A stretch of DNA of 64,000 bases from CAWFPR01 sp963817635. Lineage in GTDB: Bacteria; Acidobacteriota; Vicinamibacteria; Vicinamibacterales; 2-12-FULL-66-21. A model generated the notes under the pieces. That model had not been told where the DNA came from. It worked only from the letters and a program-made list of their open reading frames with translations, and searched no databases. Made by a program: the position numbers and the translations under genes. The DNA lies in NCBI GenBank assembly GCA_963817635.1, contig CAWFPR010000018.1:11638-75637 (forward strand), given 5' to 3'. Of the stretch, positions 16,562-26,123 are shown in pieces; within the stretch, counting starts at the first letter, position 1; the number at the start of each line of letters is the position of its first letter.

Positions 16562-19282
16562 ATGCTCGACGCACTGAAGAACCTGGGCAGCTCCGGGAAC
16601 AAGCCTACCCGGCAGCAGTCCGACGAGCTGCAGGCGTTGATCGCCTCCTCCCGGGAAGAGCGGGCGGCCCTCAGCACGATGCTCACCCAAATCCAGCTGC
16701 ACAGCGCGAAACTGGCGACGGCCGGCAAGACCCTGGCGGAAGTCGAGGAGAAGGCAACCCACGCGCACACCCGCCTGGACGAGGTGACCGAACGGTTGTC
16801 GAAGGCCGATGCGCGGGCACGGGAGCTCGAAGCGATCGACGCGCGCATCCGCGGTCTCATGGAGTCGGTCGCGCAGGCCGAACGGGAAACCGGCCGTCTG
16901 ACGGCGCCCGACGGCGAACTGCAGAAGCAGAAGGATTCCATCGAGAGTCTGGCCGCTCAAGCGAGCGCGACCCGCGGCAGCCTCGAAGACGCTGAAGAAG
17001 GACCAGGCGGCGCTCGAACCGTTGCGGGAGCACCTGCGCGAATCGCAGGCGGAGCTCCAGAAGTCGCGCGCGCGTGCCGACGCGCTCAACGCGCAGTACG
17101 ACGAACTGCGGAAGCTCTCCGGAAACCTGTCGCAGGAGTTCGGGAAGCTGCAGGACGTGTCGCGCGCGACACACGAGGAAACCACCGCCACGGTGGAAAT
17201 GGTCGGGGAGGTCGAAAAAAAGCTCGGCTCGCTCACCGAATTCCAGGAGATGAGTCGCACGACCGACGAGCGGCTGGCGACACTCAACGCGCTCGCCGAA
17301 CACGTTACGCAGAAAATCAAGGCGCTCGAGAACCAGAAACACACCGTCGAGCACGCCGTCGTCGAGTCCAACCGGCTCAACGAGATGATCTGGAACATGG
17401 ATGTCCAGATCACGAAGCTGAACGAGGCGGCGCAGCAGGCGACGCGTGTCGAGGAGTTGATCGACCGGGTCGAAAACCTGTCGCACGACGTGTCCGCTCA
17501 GCTCGACAGCGCCACCAGCGCGCGCGACAGCTTCACGATGGACCTCGCGAAACTCGAACGGGATCGGACGAGCCTCACCGACTTCGTTCGCGGATACGTC
17601 GAGCGCATGGGAATCGAGCACAAAGCCTTCGAGTCCTTCGACCAGCGTGTCGGCAGCCTTCAGGCGTCGCTCGCCCGGGCGGAACAGGGGATGGAAGCGC
17701 TCGCCTCGCGCGAGGGGCTGGCGGCGTCAGTCGGTCAGCGGGTCGATCAGCTGTCCACCCGGATTCAGGCCATGACTGCCGCCGCGGAGGATCTGCAGCG
17801 CAAGCAGGCCTCGCTCGACGCCTTGCAGGAATCGCTTGGCAGGGTTGACGAGCTGGCGAAGAAGACCGCCTGGCAGTACCGAGACGCTCGAGCGAAGCCG
17901 TCAGGACGTCGAAGCGCTTCGCGGCGAACTTCGGGAGGTCCACGGTGTGCACGCCGCCGCCTCGCAGCTGGCGGATCGCCTCACGGCCGACCGCGCCGCG
18001 CTCGAGAGCTTCGTCGAGCGCACGACCGCGTTCAGCCGCGGGTCTTCCCGGGCTCGACGCCCGCATGGACGCCATCAGCGGCAAGCTCGCCATCGTCGAG
18101 GACGGCACGCAGACGGCCGGCCGTCTCGTGGCAATCGCCGCCGATCTCGATCGACAGATGGCGCACGTCGCATCCCAGCAGCAATTCGTCGAACGGATCG
18201 AAGCCCGCCTGACGACGCTCACGGCGCTGACGACCGATGTCGGCGGCAGGATGGAGGAACAGATCGTCCGGCGCGGCGAGATCGAGGCGCTGGCGAGCCA
18301 GATCGACGGCGTGAGTGTGGAGGTCGCCGACGCGCGGCAGCGGCTCGAATCGGTCAGCGCTGCTCAACGGACCCTGCACCCGCTCGGCGATCAGATCGCG
18401 AGCCTCAAGAGCGAAGTCGAACAGACCCAGGCGACACTGGCGGCTGCCCGGAAAGACGACGGGGAACTGGCGGCGCAGGAGAAGCGCCTCGGCGACCTGT
18501 TGCAGGGCACGCGAGCGGCGGCCGACGAAGCGGCCGCATGGCTGGAGCAGGTTGAAGCCCTGTCGGAGCGCGTGGAGCGCTCCGCGGCGGTGAAAGACGA
18601 ACTGGTGCAGGAGCTCGCGCGCGTGCAGGCGCAGCAGGGCGACGTCACCATCGGGCTCCTGGCGGCCGACGATCAGCTCGAGCGGCTCGAGGCCGCCTCG
18701 AAGCGGCTCGAGCAGCGCCGCGGCGAACTGGCCTTCGCCGACGCACGGATCACGGCGTTTGACGCGAGCCTGGCGCAGCTCCGGGACATGACCGACGGCG
18801 TCGATCGGAAGATCCAGAGCATCATGGAGCGCGAGGCGGCCGTCGAGGCCATTCGCGCCGAGGTCGAGAGCGCCAACGACATCAGCGCCCGCAGCAAGGC
18901 GGATCTGCAGCACGTCGAAGCGCACAGGAGCGAAGTCTCGACGCTTCGCGAGAAAGTGGACGGCGTGCTGGCGAGCATCTCCGAAACCGAGAGCCGGCTC
19001 CACCAGGTCGAGGCACGGAAGAAGCTGGTGGACGAGGTGGCGCTCAAGACGAACCTCATCGTCAACATGGTCGAGGACATGCGCCTGAATATGGAGTCGC
19101 TCGGCGAGCACAAGGCGTTGATGGACCACGTCATGTCGAGCTTTCACAGCCTGAGCGAGACCGTGCTGGAGGCGCAGTCCACGATGCGGGCGCTCCAGGC
19201 CGAGCGGGCTCTGGCGGATCGGCCGCGGACCGGCCGGCAGGGGAGAACGAAACCCCACGCCGACGACAAAAAACCCGCGTAG
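16562..19282 (+). CDS. Very long coiled-coil protein, function unknown (three apparent frameshifts)
   Basis: About 905 residues, almost entirely charged heptad-rich helix with no Walker motifs, membrane segment or signal peptide, so it is not an SMC ATPase. Three frames must be joined: near 16983 (an extra G restores SLKTLKKDQAALEPLREHL), near 17872 (restores TETLERSRQDVEAL) and near 18045 (an extra T restores SRGLPGLDARMDAISG). The span is a multiple of three, consistent with three single insertions. The C-terminal 30 residues are basic and disordered. It has its own promoter and lies between lipid/envelope genes and the polysaccharide locus, so a structural or scaffolding role is conceivable. 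I do not recognise a family. Confidence 0.8.
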
Positions 19283-19425
19283 GGGCGGCTCGTGAGCCGC
19301 CCTGACGCCCGACGCCTGACGCCGGACGCCGGACGCCGTCCAGGGCGGCTCGCGAGCCGCCCTGACGCCCGACGCCTGACGCCGGACGCCGGACGCCGTC
19401 CAGGGCGGCTCGCGAGCCGCCCCTA
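19280..19425. repeat. GC-rich palindromes with GACGCC-type spacers, copy B
   Basis: Three palindromes with core GGGCGG-CTCRYGAG-CCGCCC are separated by two copies of a spacer of about 40 bases made of GACGCCCGACGCCTGACGCC and similar words. The two spacer-palindrome units are nearly identical, an exact tandem duplication. The outer ends again read TAGGGG and CCCCTA. The left TAG is the stop of the coiled-coil gene and the right CTA is the stop of the convergent decarboxylase gene. It could serve as a bidirectional terminator. Confidence 0.85.
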
Positions 19426-20353
19426 CACCTTGGTTTTGAAGTACTCGAGGGTGCGCGTCAGGCCGTCCTCCAGGGCCACCTTCGGCTCCCAGCCGAGCAG
19501 CGTGCGCGCGCGGGTGATGTCCGGCTGGCGGACCTTCGGATCGTCCTCGGGCAGCGGCCGGTACACGAGCCGGCTCTTCGACCCCGTCAGCCTGATGATC
19601 GCGCGCGCAATGTCCTCGACGGTCATCTCGTGCGGGTTGCCGATGTTCACGGGGTCGTTGACGTTCGATTCCATCAGCCGGACGATCCCGTCGACCAGGT
19701 CGGTGACATAGCAGAAGCTGCGCGTCTGCTTCCCGGTCCCGAAGATCGTCACGTCCTCGCCGCGCAGCGCCTGGCCCATGAAGGCCGGCACCGCGCGCCC
19801 GTCGCGCAGGCGCATGCGCGGCCCGTAGGTGTTGAAGATGCCGGACGATCTTCGTGTCGAGCCCGTGGTACCGGTGGTAGGCGGTCGTCATCGCCTCGGC
19901 GAAGCGCTTGGCCTCGTCGTACACGCCGCGCGGACCGATCGGATTGACGTTGCCCCAGTAGGTCTCCCTCTGCGGGTGCTCGAGCGGATCGCCGTACACC
20001 TCCGAGGTGGACGCGATGACGAAGCGCGCGTTCTTGGCCTTGGCGAGTCCGAGCGCCTTGTGGGTGCCGAGCGCGCCGACCTTCAGCGTGGGAATCGGCA
20101 GCTCGAGGTAGTCGATCGGGCTTGCCGGACTCGCCCAGTGGAGCACGGCGTCAACGGGACCCTCGACGTAGATGTAGTTGGTGACGTCGTGTTTGATGAA
20201 CTCGAAGTCCCGGTTGACCAGGTGCGCGATGTTCGCCGTATCGCCGGTCAGGAGGTTGTCGATGCCGACCACCGAGTAGCCCTTGTCGAGCAGCGCTTCC
20301 GAGAGGTGCGATCCGATGAACCCGGCGGCGCCGGTGATGACTGCTCTTGGCAT
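19423..20353 (-). CDS. UDP-glucuronate decarboxylase (UDP-xylose synthase), one apparent frameshift
   Basis: An NAD-dependent short-chain-dehydrogenase-type enzyme that converts UDP-glucuronate to UDP-xylose. The NAD-binding TGAAGFIGSHL is at the N terminus, followed by HWASPASPIDYLELPI, STSEVYGDP and the catalytic Tyr-Lys in GVYDEAKRFAE; these match the UXS subgroup. After KIV the frame breaks: removing one base near 19842 restores RIFNTYGPRMRLRDGR and the rest through SFCYVTDLVDGIVRLM. The span is 3n+1. It is the last gene of the leftward glycan arm and its substrate is made by the Ugd encoded at 27.4 kb. Confidence 0.92.
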
Positions 20354-20401
20354 AGTGAGGAGACTCTGCCGCGGGCGCGTTGCCCGTCGATCGGCGCCCG
20401 T

Positions 20402-21844
20402 TCAGTAAGCGTGTTTCTGAAACCCGCGAAGCACCGTCAGCCACATGATCTTGATGTCGAGGCCGACCGACCAGTTTTCGATGTAGTACAGGTCGTACTC
20501 GATGCGCTTCTCGAGCGATGTGTTGCCGCGCCATCCGTTGACCTGCGCCCAGCCGGTGATGCCGGCCTTCACCTTGTGCCGCAGCATGTACTGCGGGATG
20601 CGGTGCTTGAACTGCTCGACGAAGTAGGGGCGCTCGGGCCGGGGTCCGACAATCGACATGTCTCCCCGCAGCACGTTCCAGAGCTGTGGCAGCTCGTCGA
20701 AATCGAGGCGGCGCATCCAGCGTCCGACCGGCGTGCACCGCGGGTCGTCGTCGCGCGCCCAGATGGGCCCGGTCTCGTCCTCGGCGCCGAGATACATCGA
20801 TCTGAACTTGTAGACGTCGAAGGCCTTCCCGTCCAGGCCCATGCGCTCCTGCCGATAGAACACGGGCCCCTTCGATGTGTACCTGACGAGCGCGGCGAGC
20901 AGCGCGAAGGGAATCGACAGGACGAGGAGCGCCGAACCCGAGAGCGACAGGTCGATGACGCGCTTGAGCACGCTGTTGAAGCCGCGCAGCGGCACGTCGT
21001 TCAGGCTGATGATCGGGACGCCGTCGAGGTTCTCGAGCCGGGCGCGCAGCGCGATGAACTGGAGCAGGTCCGGCACGACGTGAACGTCGACGCCTTCCCG
21101 GTTGGTCGCCTCGACCAGGCCCAGCATCTTGACGTGCTCTTCGAGCGGCAGCGCCACATAGAGATGATCGATACTCTCGCGCTTGATGATGTCGTCGACC
21201 TCGGAGAGCTTGCCGAGCAGCGGCAGGCCGCGGTAGCCGATGTGGTCGCCCCCCGCCCGATCGTCGAGGAAGCCGACGACCTTGAAGCCGAACTCCCGGT
21301 GTTCGAGCACCTTGTCGGCCACCATGCGCCCGAGATCGCTGGCCCCGGCGATGAGCACGCGCTTGAGGCCGATGCCGGCCTTCCACCGCCGTTCGAGCGC
21401 CCCGCGCACCACCTCGCGCGTGGTGTAGGCGAATGCGACGTTCAGCGTGAGGAACAGCGCGACGACGAGGCGCGACACCTCGTAGGCGCCGGCGTCCTTG
21501 AGCGCATCCTCCAGGTAGTACGCCTGGAAATAGAGCGAGACCACCAGCCCGATGATTCCGGCCAGGATGGTGCCGACAAAGACGGCGAAGAAGTCGTCTA
21601 CGCGGGTCCGACCGCGGCGCAGGCGATACAAGCCCTGGGCGTGGAAAGCGAGCGGAACGATGACGCCGACGAACGGGAGCATGTGGATGTACTCCCGAAT
21701 CGGTGGGATCCCTTTGGTGACCGGCAGGATCTCATCCAGGGCCTGGAACCGCAGGAGGTAGGCCAGCGCGAAGGCGATCATGCCGAGGACGGCGTCGCCT
21801 ACGACGTAGGAGGCGACCAGCAGGCGGTTGTACCGCCGCATCAT
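20402..21844 (-). CDS. Priming sugar-phosphate transferase (polyprenyl glycosylphosphotransferase)
   Basis: A membrane protein of 480 residues of the WbaP/WcaJ type. It moves a sugar-1-phosphate onto undecaprenyl phosphate to begin a surface polysaccharide. Four or five N-terminal membrane segments are followed by a Rossmann-like domain (VLIAGASDLGRMVADKVLEH) and the C-terminal catalytic domain: KRVIDLSLSG, FYRQERMGLDGKAFDVYKFR, DELPQLWNVLRGDMSIVGPR and KAGITGWAQVNGWRG. All signature motifs look intact. Its ATG overlaps the stop of the upstream glycosyltransferase gene. Confidence 0.95.
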   Translation of the reverse strand: MMRRYNRLLVASYVVGDAVLGMIAFALAYLLRFQALDEILPVTKGIPPIREYIHMLPFVGVIVPLAFHAQGLYRLRRGRTRVDDFFAVFVGTILAGIIGLVVSLYFQAYYLEDALKDAGAYEVSRLVVALFLTLNVAFAYTTREVVRGALERRWKAGIGLKRVLIAGASDLGRMVADKVLEHREFGFKVVGFLDDRAGGDHIGYRGLPLLGKLSEVDDIIKRESIDHLYVALPLEEHVKMLGLVEATNREGVDVHVVPDLLQFIALRARLENLDGVPIISLNDVPLRGFNSVLKRVIDLSLSGSALLVLSIPFALLAALVRYTSKGPVFYRQERMGLDGKAFDVYKFRSMYLGAEDETGPIWARDDDPRCTPVGRWMRRLDFDELPQLWNVLRGDMSIVGPRPERPYFVEQFKHRIPQYMLRHKVKAGITGWAQVNGWRGNTSLEKRIEYDLYYIENWSVGLDIKIMWLTVLRGFQKHAY

Positions 21845-23051
21845 CGGCGCGACTCCCGCGAGGCGACGGCCTCGTCTACGGCGTGTCGAAAATCCTTCAT
21901 GAAGCGTTCACGTGAAAACCGTTCGGCATTCGTCCGGATCGACTCGGACGCCAGCGCCAGCGACTGCATGCGCGAGAGTCCGTCGGCGAAGGCCTCGGGC
22001 GTCGCCTCTTCCACGAGCACCCCGGTTTCGCCGTCTACCACCGTCTCGCGGGCGCCGCCGCGCCCGAAGGCTACGACCGGCGCGCCGCATGCCTGCGCCT
22101 CGACCGGCACCATCCCGAAATCCTCGGTCCCCGGCAACAGGACCGCACGGGCCTGCCGATACAGGGACCTGACCTCTTCATCGGAACGCCATCCGAGAAA
22201 CTGCACCCCGGGTCCGGCCAGCTGTCGCAATCGGGCTTCTTCGGGCCCGCGCCCTACAACGATCAGCGGGGCGCCAGCGCGCTGGCAGGCTTCGATCGCG
22301 ACATCCACCCGCTTGTACGGCACCAGTGCCGAAACGACGACGAACGCGGACCCGCGCTCGACATCAGGGTCCGGCTCGGAAGAAGTCGGTGTCCACCGGA
22401 GGATACACGATCGTCGACTCGCGATTATAGTATTGCCGGATTCTGCCCGCAACATATTGAGAATTAGCGAGAAAGCGGTCCACACGGCCGGCCGTGGCGG
22501 CATCCCAGCGGGCGAGGGCCGCCATCACGGGGCGGAGGAGCCGGCTGCGCGATTGCACCCACCTGATCGGGACCGAAATAGGCCGGAAGCTGATCCCACG
22601 CATAGCGCATCGGCGAATGGCAGTAGCAGACATGAATGGCTGAGCCAGGCCGCACCGCGGATTTCACCGCGCAGTGGCTGCTGCTGATCACGAGATCGTA
22701 ACGGTCGAGGTCGAACAGCTCCACAACGAGCGGATAGAGCGGCAGGAAGTTGCGGTAGAGCCGTCCGGCGCCGGGGATCAGCTGGACCGGGGAGGTCCTG
22801 ATTCGGTGGCCCTCGATGACAGGAGACACCGCGCCGCGTACCCGGACGAGCGTGTATATCGGCGCCTCCGGGAACAGCTCGCAGATAGCCTCGAGCACCT
22901 TTTCGCCACCCCGCATCCCGGTCAGCCAGTCGTGCAGGATCGCGACCCTGGGCCTTGCCTGCGCGGCTCCGCTCACCGGCCCTCCGCATGCGCCCGGCCG
23001 TCTGCTGGCCGCCGCCGCGGGCCGGCGGAACCCGCGCGCCTCCCGCGTCAT
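21841..23051 (-). CDS. Glycosyltransferase family 4, two apparent frameshifts
   Basis: A GT-B transferase of about 400 residues, likely building the polysaccharide repeat unit. The N-terminal half reads VAILHDWLTGMRGGEKVLEA and HVCYCHSPMRYAWDQLPAYF; the C-terminal half has VVVSALVPYKRVDVAIEAC, VQFLGWRSDEEVRSLY and GTEDFGMVPVEAQACGAPVV. The middle (RVDRFLANSQYVAGRIRQYY) is in a third frame. Breaks lie near 22550 and near 22372, where dropping one base gives RAGPDVERGSAFVVVSA. The span is 3n+2, fitting two insertions. It resembles WbaZ-type mannosyltransferases, but the donor is uncertain. Confidence 0.88.
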
Positions 23052-23087
23052 CCCGGTGCGCGGAGAGCGGAGCGCCCGCGGAGGTGC

Positions 23088-24200
23088 TCATCCCGCGAGC
23101 ACCTCGTCGTAGATCTCCCGGAGCCGCCCGATGGAGCGCTCCCACGAGAATTCCCGGACCCGCGCCAGTCCGCGTTCCCGCAGCGACGCGCGCAGCGTCG
23201 CGTCCGAGAGTACCCGCTGCATGGCCTCCGCGATCGCCCCGGGCTCGTAGGGGTCAATGAGGATCGCGGCGTCGCCCACGACCTCGGGCAGCGACGAGAC
23301 GTTCGAGGTGATGACCGGCGTTCCGCTGGCCATCGCTTCGAGCGGCGGGAGTCCGAACCCTTCGTAGAGCGACGGAAAGACGAACACCGCAGCCATCCGG
23401 TAGAGCGCGGCCAGGGTCTGGTCCGACACGAACCCGAAAAAGCGGACGTGCTTGTGCAGCTTGTACCTGTGCACGGCCCGGCGGAGCGTGGCGTACTTCG
23501 AGATTTCGTCGCCGATGATCAGCAGCTTCACCTCGTCGAACCCGTGCCGCCGCAGCATGTGAAACGACTCGATCAGCCGTTCGAGATTCTTGTGCGGCTT
23601 GATGTTGCCGGCGTAGAGCACGAACGGATCGTCGAGCTGGTAGCGCTGGCGCACGCGCTCGATCTCGTCTTCCGGGGGCACCTGGCCGAAGCGCTCGTCG
23701 ATGGCGTTGTAGATCACCGCGACCTTGGACGGCGGCACGCGGAAATAGCGCAGGATGTCCCGCTTCGAGGCTTCCGACACCGTGAGCACCCGGTCGGAGC
23801 GATGGGCGGCGGTCCACAGCGCCGCGCGCGCGTAGGCATAGCCCAGCCGGTTAGGCAGATACTGGGGAAACCGGAGGTGGATGCAGTCGTGGATCGTCAC
23901 GACCGACTTGCACGGCGTCAGCGCCGGCAGCACGTAGTGCGGGGCATGAAACAGATCGACGCCCTCGCGCCTGAGCGCAATCGGGACGCTGAACTGTTCG
24001 CGCACCGAATAGGCCGGGGCGTCTTCGACGACCGAGCGGAAATTCTCGCCGAGTTCCTCTTCCAGCCCGCAGTCCTGACTCCGGCACAACACCACGTACT
24101 CTGTCGTGTGATCGATGCGCGACAGATACCGCAGGACGTTCCGGACGTAAGTCCCGATGCCGAAATCGCGGAGCTTCCGTGCGTCGATGGCGATGCGCAA
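23088..24200 (-). CDS. Glycosyltransferase family 4
   Basis: An intact GT-B transferase of 370 residues. It begins RIAIDARKLRDFGIGTYVRN, the common GT4 opening, and has FHAPHYVLPA, VLYAGNIKPHKNLERLIESF and the donor-binding FPSLYEGFGLPPLEAMASG. It starts with TTG, with AGG a few bases upstream. It belongs to the leftward run of transferase genes. Donor and acceptor cannot be read from the sequence; a mannose- or glucose-type nucleotide sugar is typical. Confidence 0.93.
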   Translation of the reverse strand: MRIAIDARKLRDFGIGTYVRNVLRYLSRIDHTTEYVVLCRSQDCGLEEELGENFRSVVEDAPAYSVREQFSVPIALRREGVDLFHAPHYVLPALTPCKSVVTIHDCIHLRFPQYLPNRLGYAYARAALWTAAHRSDRVLTVSEASKRDILRYFRVPPSKVAVIYNAIDERFGQVPPEDEIERVRQRYQLDDPFVLYAGNIKPHKNLERLIESFHMLRRHGFDEVKLLIIGDEISKYATLRRAVHRYKLHKHVRFFGFVSDQTLAALYRMAAVFVFPSLYEGFGLPPLEAMASGTPVITSNVSSLPEVVGDAAILIDPYEPGAIAEAMQRVLSDATLRASLRERGLARVREFSWERSIGRLREIYDEVLAG

Positions 24201-24212
24201 GGTGCCTGAATT

Positions 24213-25031
24213 CTATCGCGGAAGCTGCCCCTTCAGGCGCAGGTACGCGCGAAGGGCGGGGAGCCATGCAGGGTGGTGCTTGGCGTAGAACGCCAGGTGA
24301 CTGCGTCGATAGTGTGCCTGCATCACCGCCGGCGCCGTGGCGCGCGAGCGCCCGCGCAGGTGGACGATCTCGCCGGCCGGCGTGAAGAGCACCTGCCCGC
24401 CCTGTGCGCGAACCGCTGCGCAGAAGTCCACATCCTCGGCGTAGAGAAAATACCGCTCGTCGAGCAGGCCGGCCCGTTCCGCCGCGGTGCGGCGCACCAG
24501 GAGGCAGGCGCCGCTGACCCAGTCCACGAACCGCTCCCGGCGCGTCGCGCGCTCGACCCACCTCGTGATCGGGCCGACGCGCCGCTGATGCAGGCCGGCG
24601 ATCACCTTCTGGCGCAGTTCGTTGAGCGGCGACATCATGGCGCCAAACGACAGCTCCGCGACTCCCTCGCCGTCGACGATCCGCGGACCCGCGACAGCCG
24701 CTGCGGGGCAGGCGAGCAGGCGCTCGACGAGCGCGTCGATGGCGCCAGCCGGCGCGAGCGTGTCGTTGTTCAGCAGCAGAACCAGCTCGCCGCGCGTCGC
24801 CCGGATGCCCGCGTTGTTGGCCGCGGCGAATCCCGCGTTGACCCTTTGCGCGATCGCGTGAACATCGGGCCAGCCGGCGCGGACCGCAGCGACGCTCCCG
24901 TCGGTCGAGGCGTTGTCCACGACCACGATGTCGTGGGGCGTGGACGGCGGGGCGTCGGCCAGGGACCGCAGGCAGCGTTCCAGGTGGGCCCGCGCGTTGA
25001 AGTTCACGATCACGATCGACAGTGTCGTCAT
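24213..25031 (-). CDS. Glycosyltransferase family 2 (rhamnosyltransferase-like)
   Basis: A GT-A transferase of 272 residues. The start LSIVIVNFNARAHLERCLRS, the nucleotide-binding DIVVVDNASTDGS and LVLLLNNDTLAPAGAI (DxD-like region), then DWVSGACLLVRRTA and YAEDVDFCAAVRAQG, match the rhamnosyltransferase-type GT2 group. I take the ATG at 25031, which overlaps the upstream gene's TGA; the longer frame to 25085 is inside that gene. It is soluble or peripheral, with no clear membrane segment. Confidence 0.92.
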   Translation of the reverse strand: MTTLSIVIVNFNARAHLERCLRSLADAPPSTPHDIVVVDNASTDGSVAAVRAGWPDVHAIAQRVNAGFAAANNAGIRATRGELVLLLNNDTLAPAGAIDALVERLLACPAAAVAGPRIVDGEGVAELSFGAMMSPLNELRQKVIAGLHQRRVGPITRWVERATRRERFVDWVSGACLLVRRTAAERAGLLDERYFLYAEDVDFCAAVRAQGGQVLFTPAGEIVHLRGRSRATAPAVMQAHYRRSHLAFYAKHHPAWLPALRAYLRLKGQLPR

Positions 25032-26123
25032 CGCCGGGCTATGCGTTCGAGATGCTCGAGCGTTTCGGTCGCCGTCGCGGTCCACGAGTAGCGGGCCAGG
25101 ACCGTTGGGGCCCGGGCGACAATCGCGCGTCCCTCATCCGGCACCGTGAGGAGGCGCCGGAGTGTCGCGGCCGTTCCCTCGATGTCCCCCGGCGCAACGT
25201 AGAGGGCGGCCTCGCCGTAGACTTCCCGCGCGACCGCCGTGTCCAGCACAACCGCCGGCACGCCGGCTGCCAGCGCCTCGAGGGGCGTCAGGCCGAAACC
25301 CTCGGTACTCCGACAGAAAGGCGAAGACGGACGCGCTGGCATAGAGCGCCGCCAGTTCCGCGTCGCCCACGTAGCGCCGGAACTCCGTGCGTTCCTCCAC
25401 GCCGTGGCCCCTGGCCACCGCGGCGAGATTCTGGCGCGGCCACGTGCGGTCGTCGCCCACGATCACGAGTCTGGCGGCCGGCAGGTCGCTCGTGGCACGG
25501 GCGAACGCCGCGATGAGATCCGGGAGCCGCCGGCGGTTGAAGAGCGAGCCGACGAAGAGCACGATCGGCGCGCGGCGTGGCGCCGCGCTTCCCACGTCCC
25601 GCGGAGCCACTCCCGGCGGAATCACACGAATCCGCCCCGGGTCGATCCGGAGCCGCTCTTCGATCTCCAGCCTGGAGAACTGCGAATCCGTCAGGATGAC
25701 CGCGGCACGCGCCGCCGCGCGGCGTGTGAGCCATCGGCGCCGCATGCCTTCGCGCCAGCGGAACCACTCAGGATGCGCGACAAAGGAGATGTCGTGAATC
25801 GTGACAGCCAGCGGCATGCGGAGTCCCAGCGGTGCCGTGTAGGCCGGCGCGAAGAAGACGTCGGGATCGTCGGCCGCAGCCGCCCGCCGCAGCGCCGTCT
25901 GTTCCCACCAGGTGCCCGTCCCCCGTCCGGTGACTCGCGATTCCGCGGTTCCCTGCGGAAGCCTCAGCGCCAGCGGCTCGGGAGCGTACAGCAGGAAGCG
26001 CCGGCTGCCGGCGTCCTCTCGCGCGGTCCAGCGGCGGATCAACTCGCCGAGGTACCGCCCGACGCCGGTCGTGTCGCCCAGGAGCTCGCGCGCATCGACG
26101 CCGATTCGAAGCGGCCGCGTCAC
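25028..26123 (-). CDS. Glycosyltransferase family 4, one apparent frameshift
   Basis: A GT-B transferase of about 365 residues. It opens RIGVDARELLGDTTGVGRYL, then VFFAPAYTAPLGLRMPLAVT and IVLFVGSLFNRRRLPDLIAA. At the donor-site motif the frame breaks; dropping one C near 25312 restores FLSEYEGFGLTPLEALAAGV, and the rest reads to the stop at 25028. The span is 3n+1. It starts with GTG overlapping the previous gene's stop (GTGA) and ends overlapping the GT2 gene (ATGA), so translation of the arm is tightly coupled. Confidence 0.9.

Noticed and set aside
16562..19282. SMC-type chromosome segregation ATPase
   Set aside because: The protein has no Walker A, Walker B or signature motif at either end; only the coiled coil is shared.
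18032..20353. 773-codon minus-strand ORF
   Set aside because: Only its first 170 or so residues are real (the decarboxylase before its frame break). The rest is antisense to the coiled-coil gene and reads as Arg/His/Pro-rich noise.
19829..22687. 952-codon plus-strand ORF
   Set aside because: It is antisense to the decarboxylase, priming transferase and glycosyltransferase genes, with no domain of its own.
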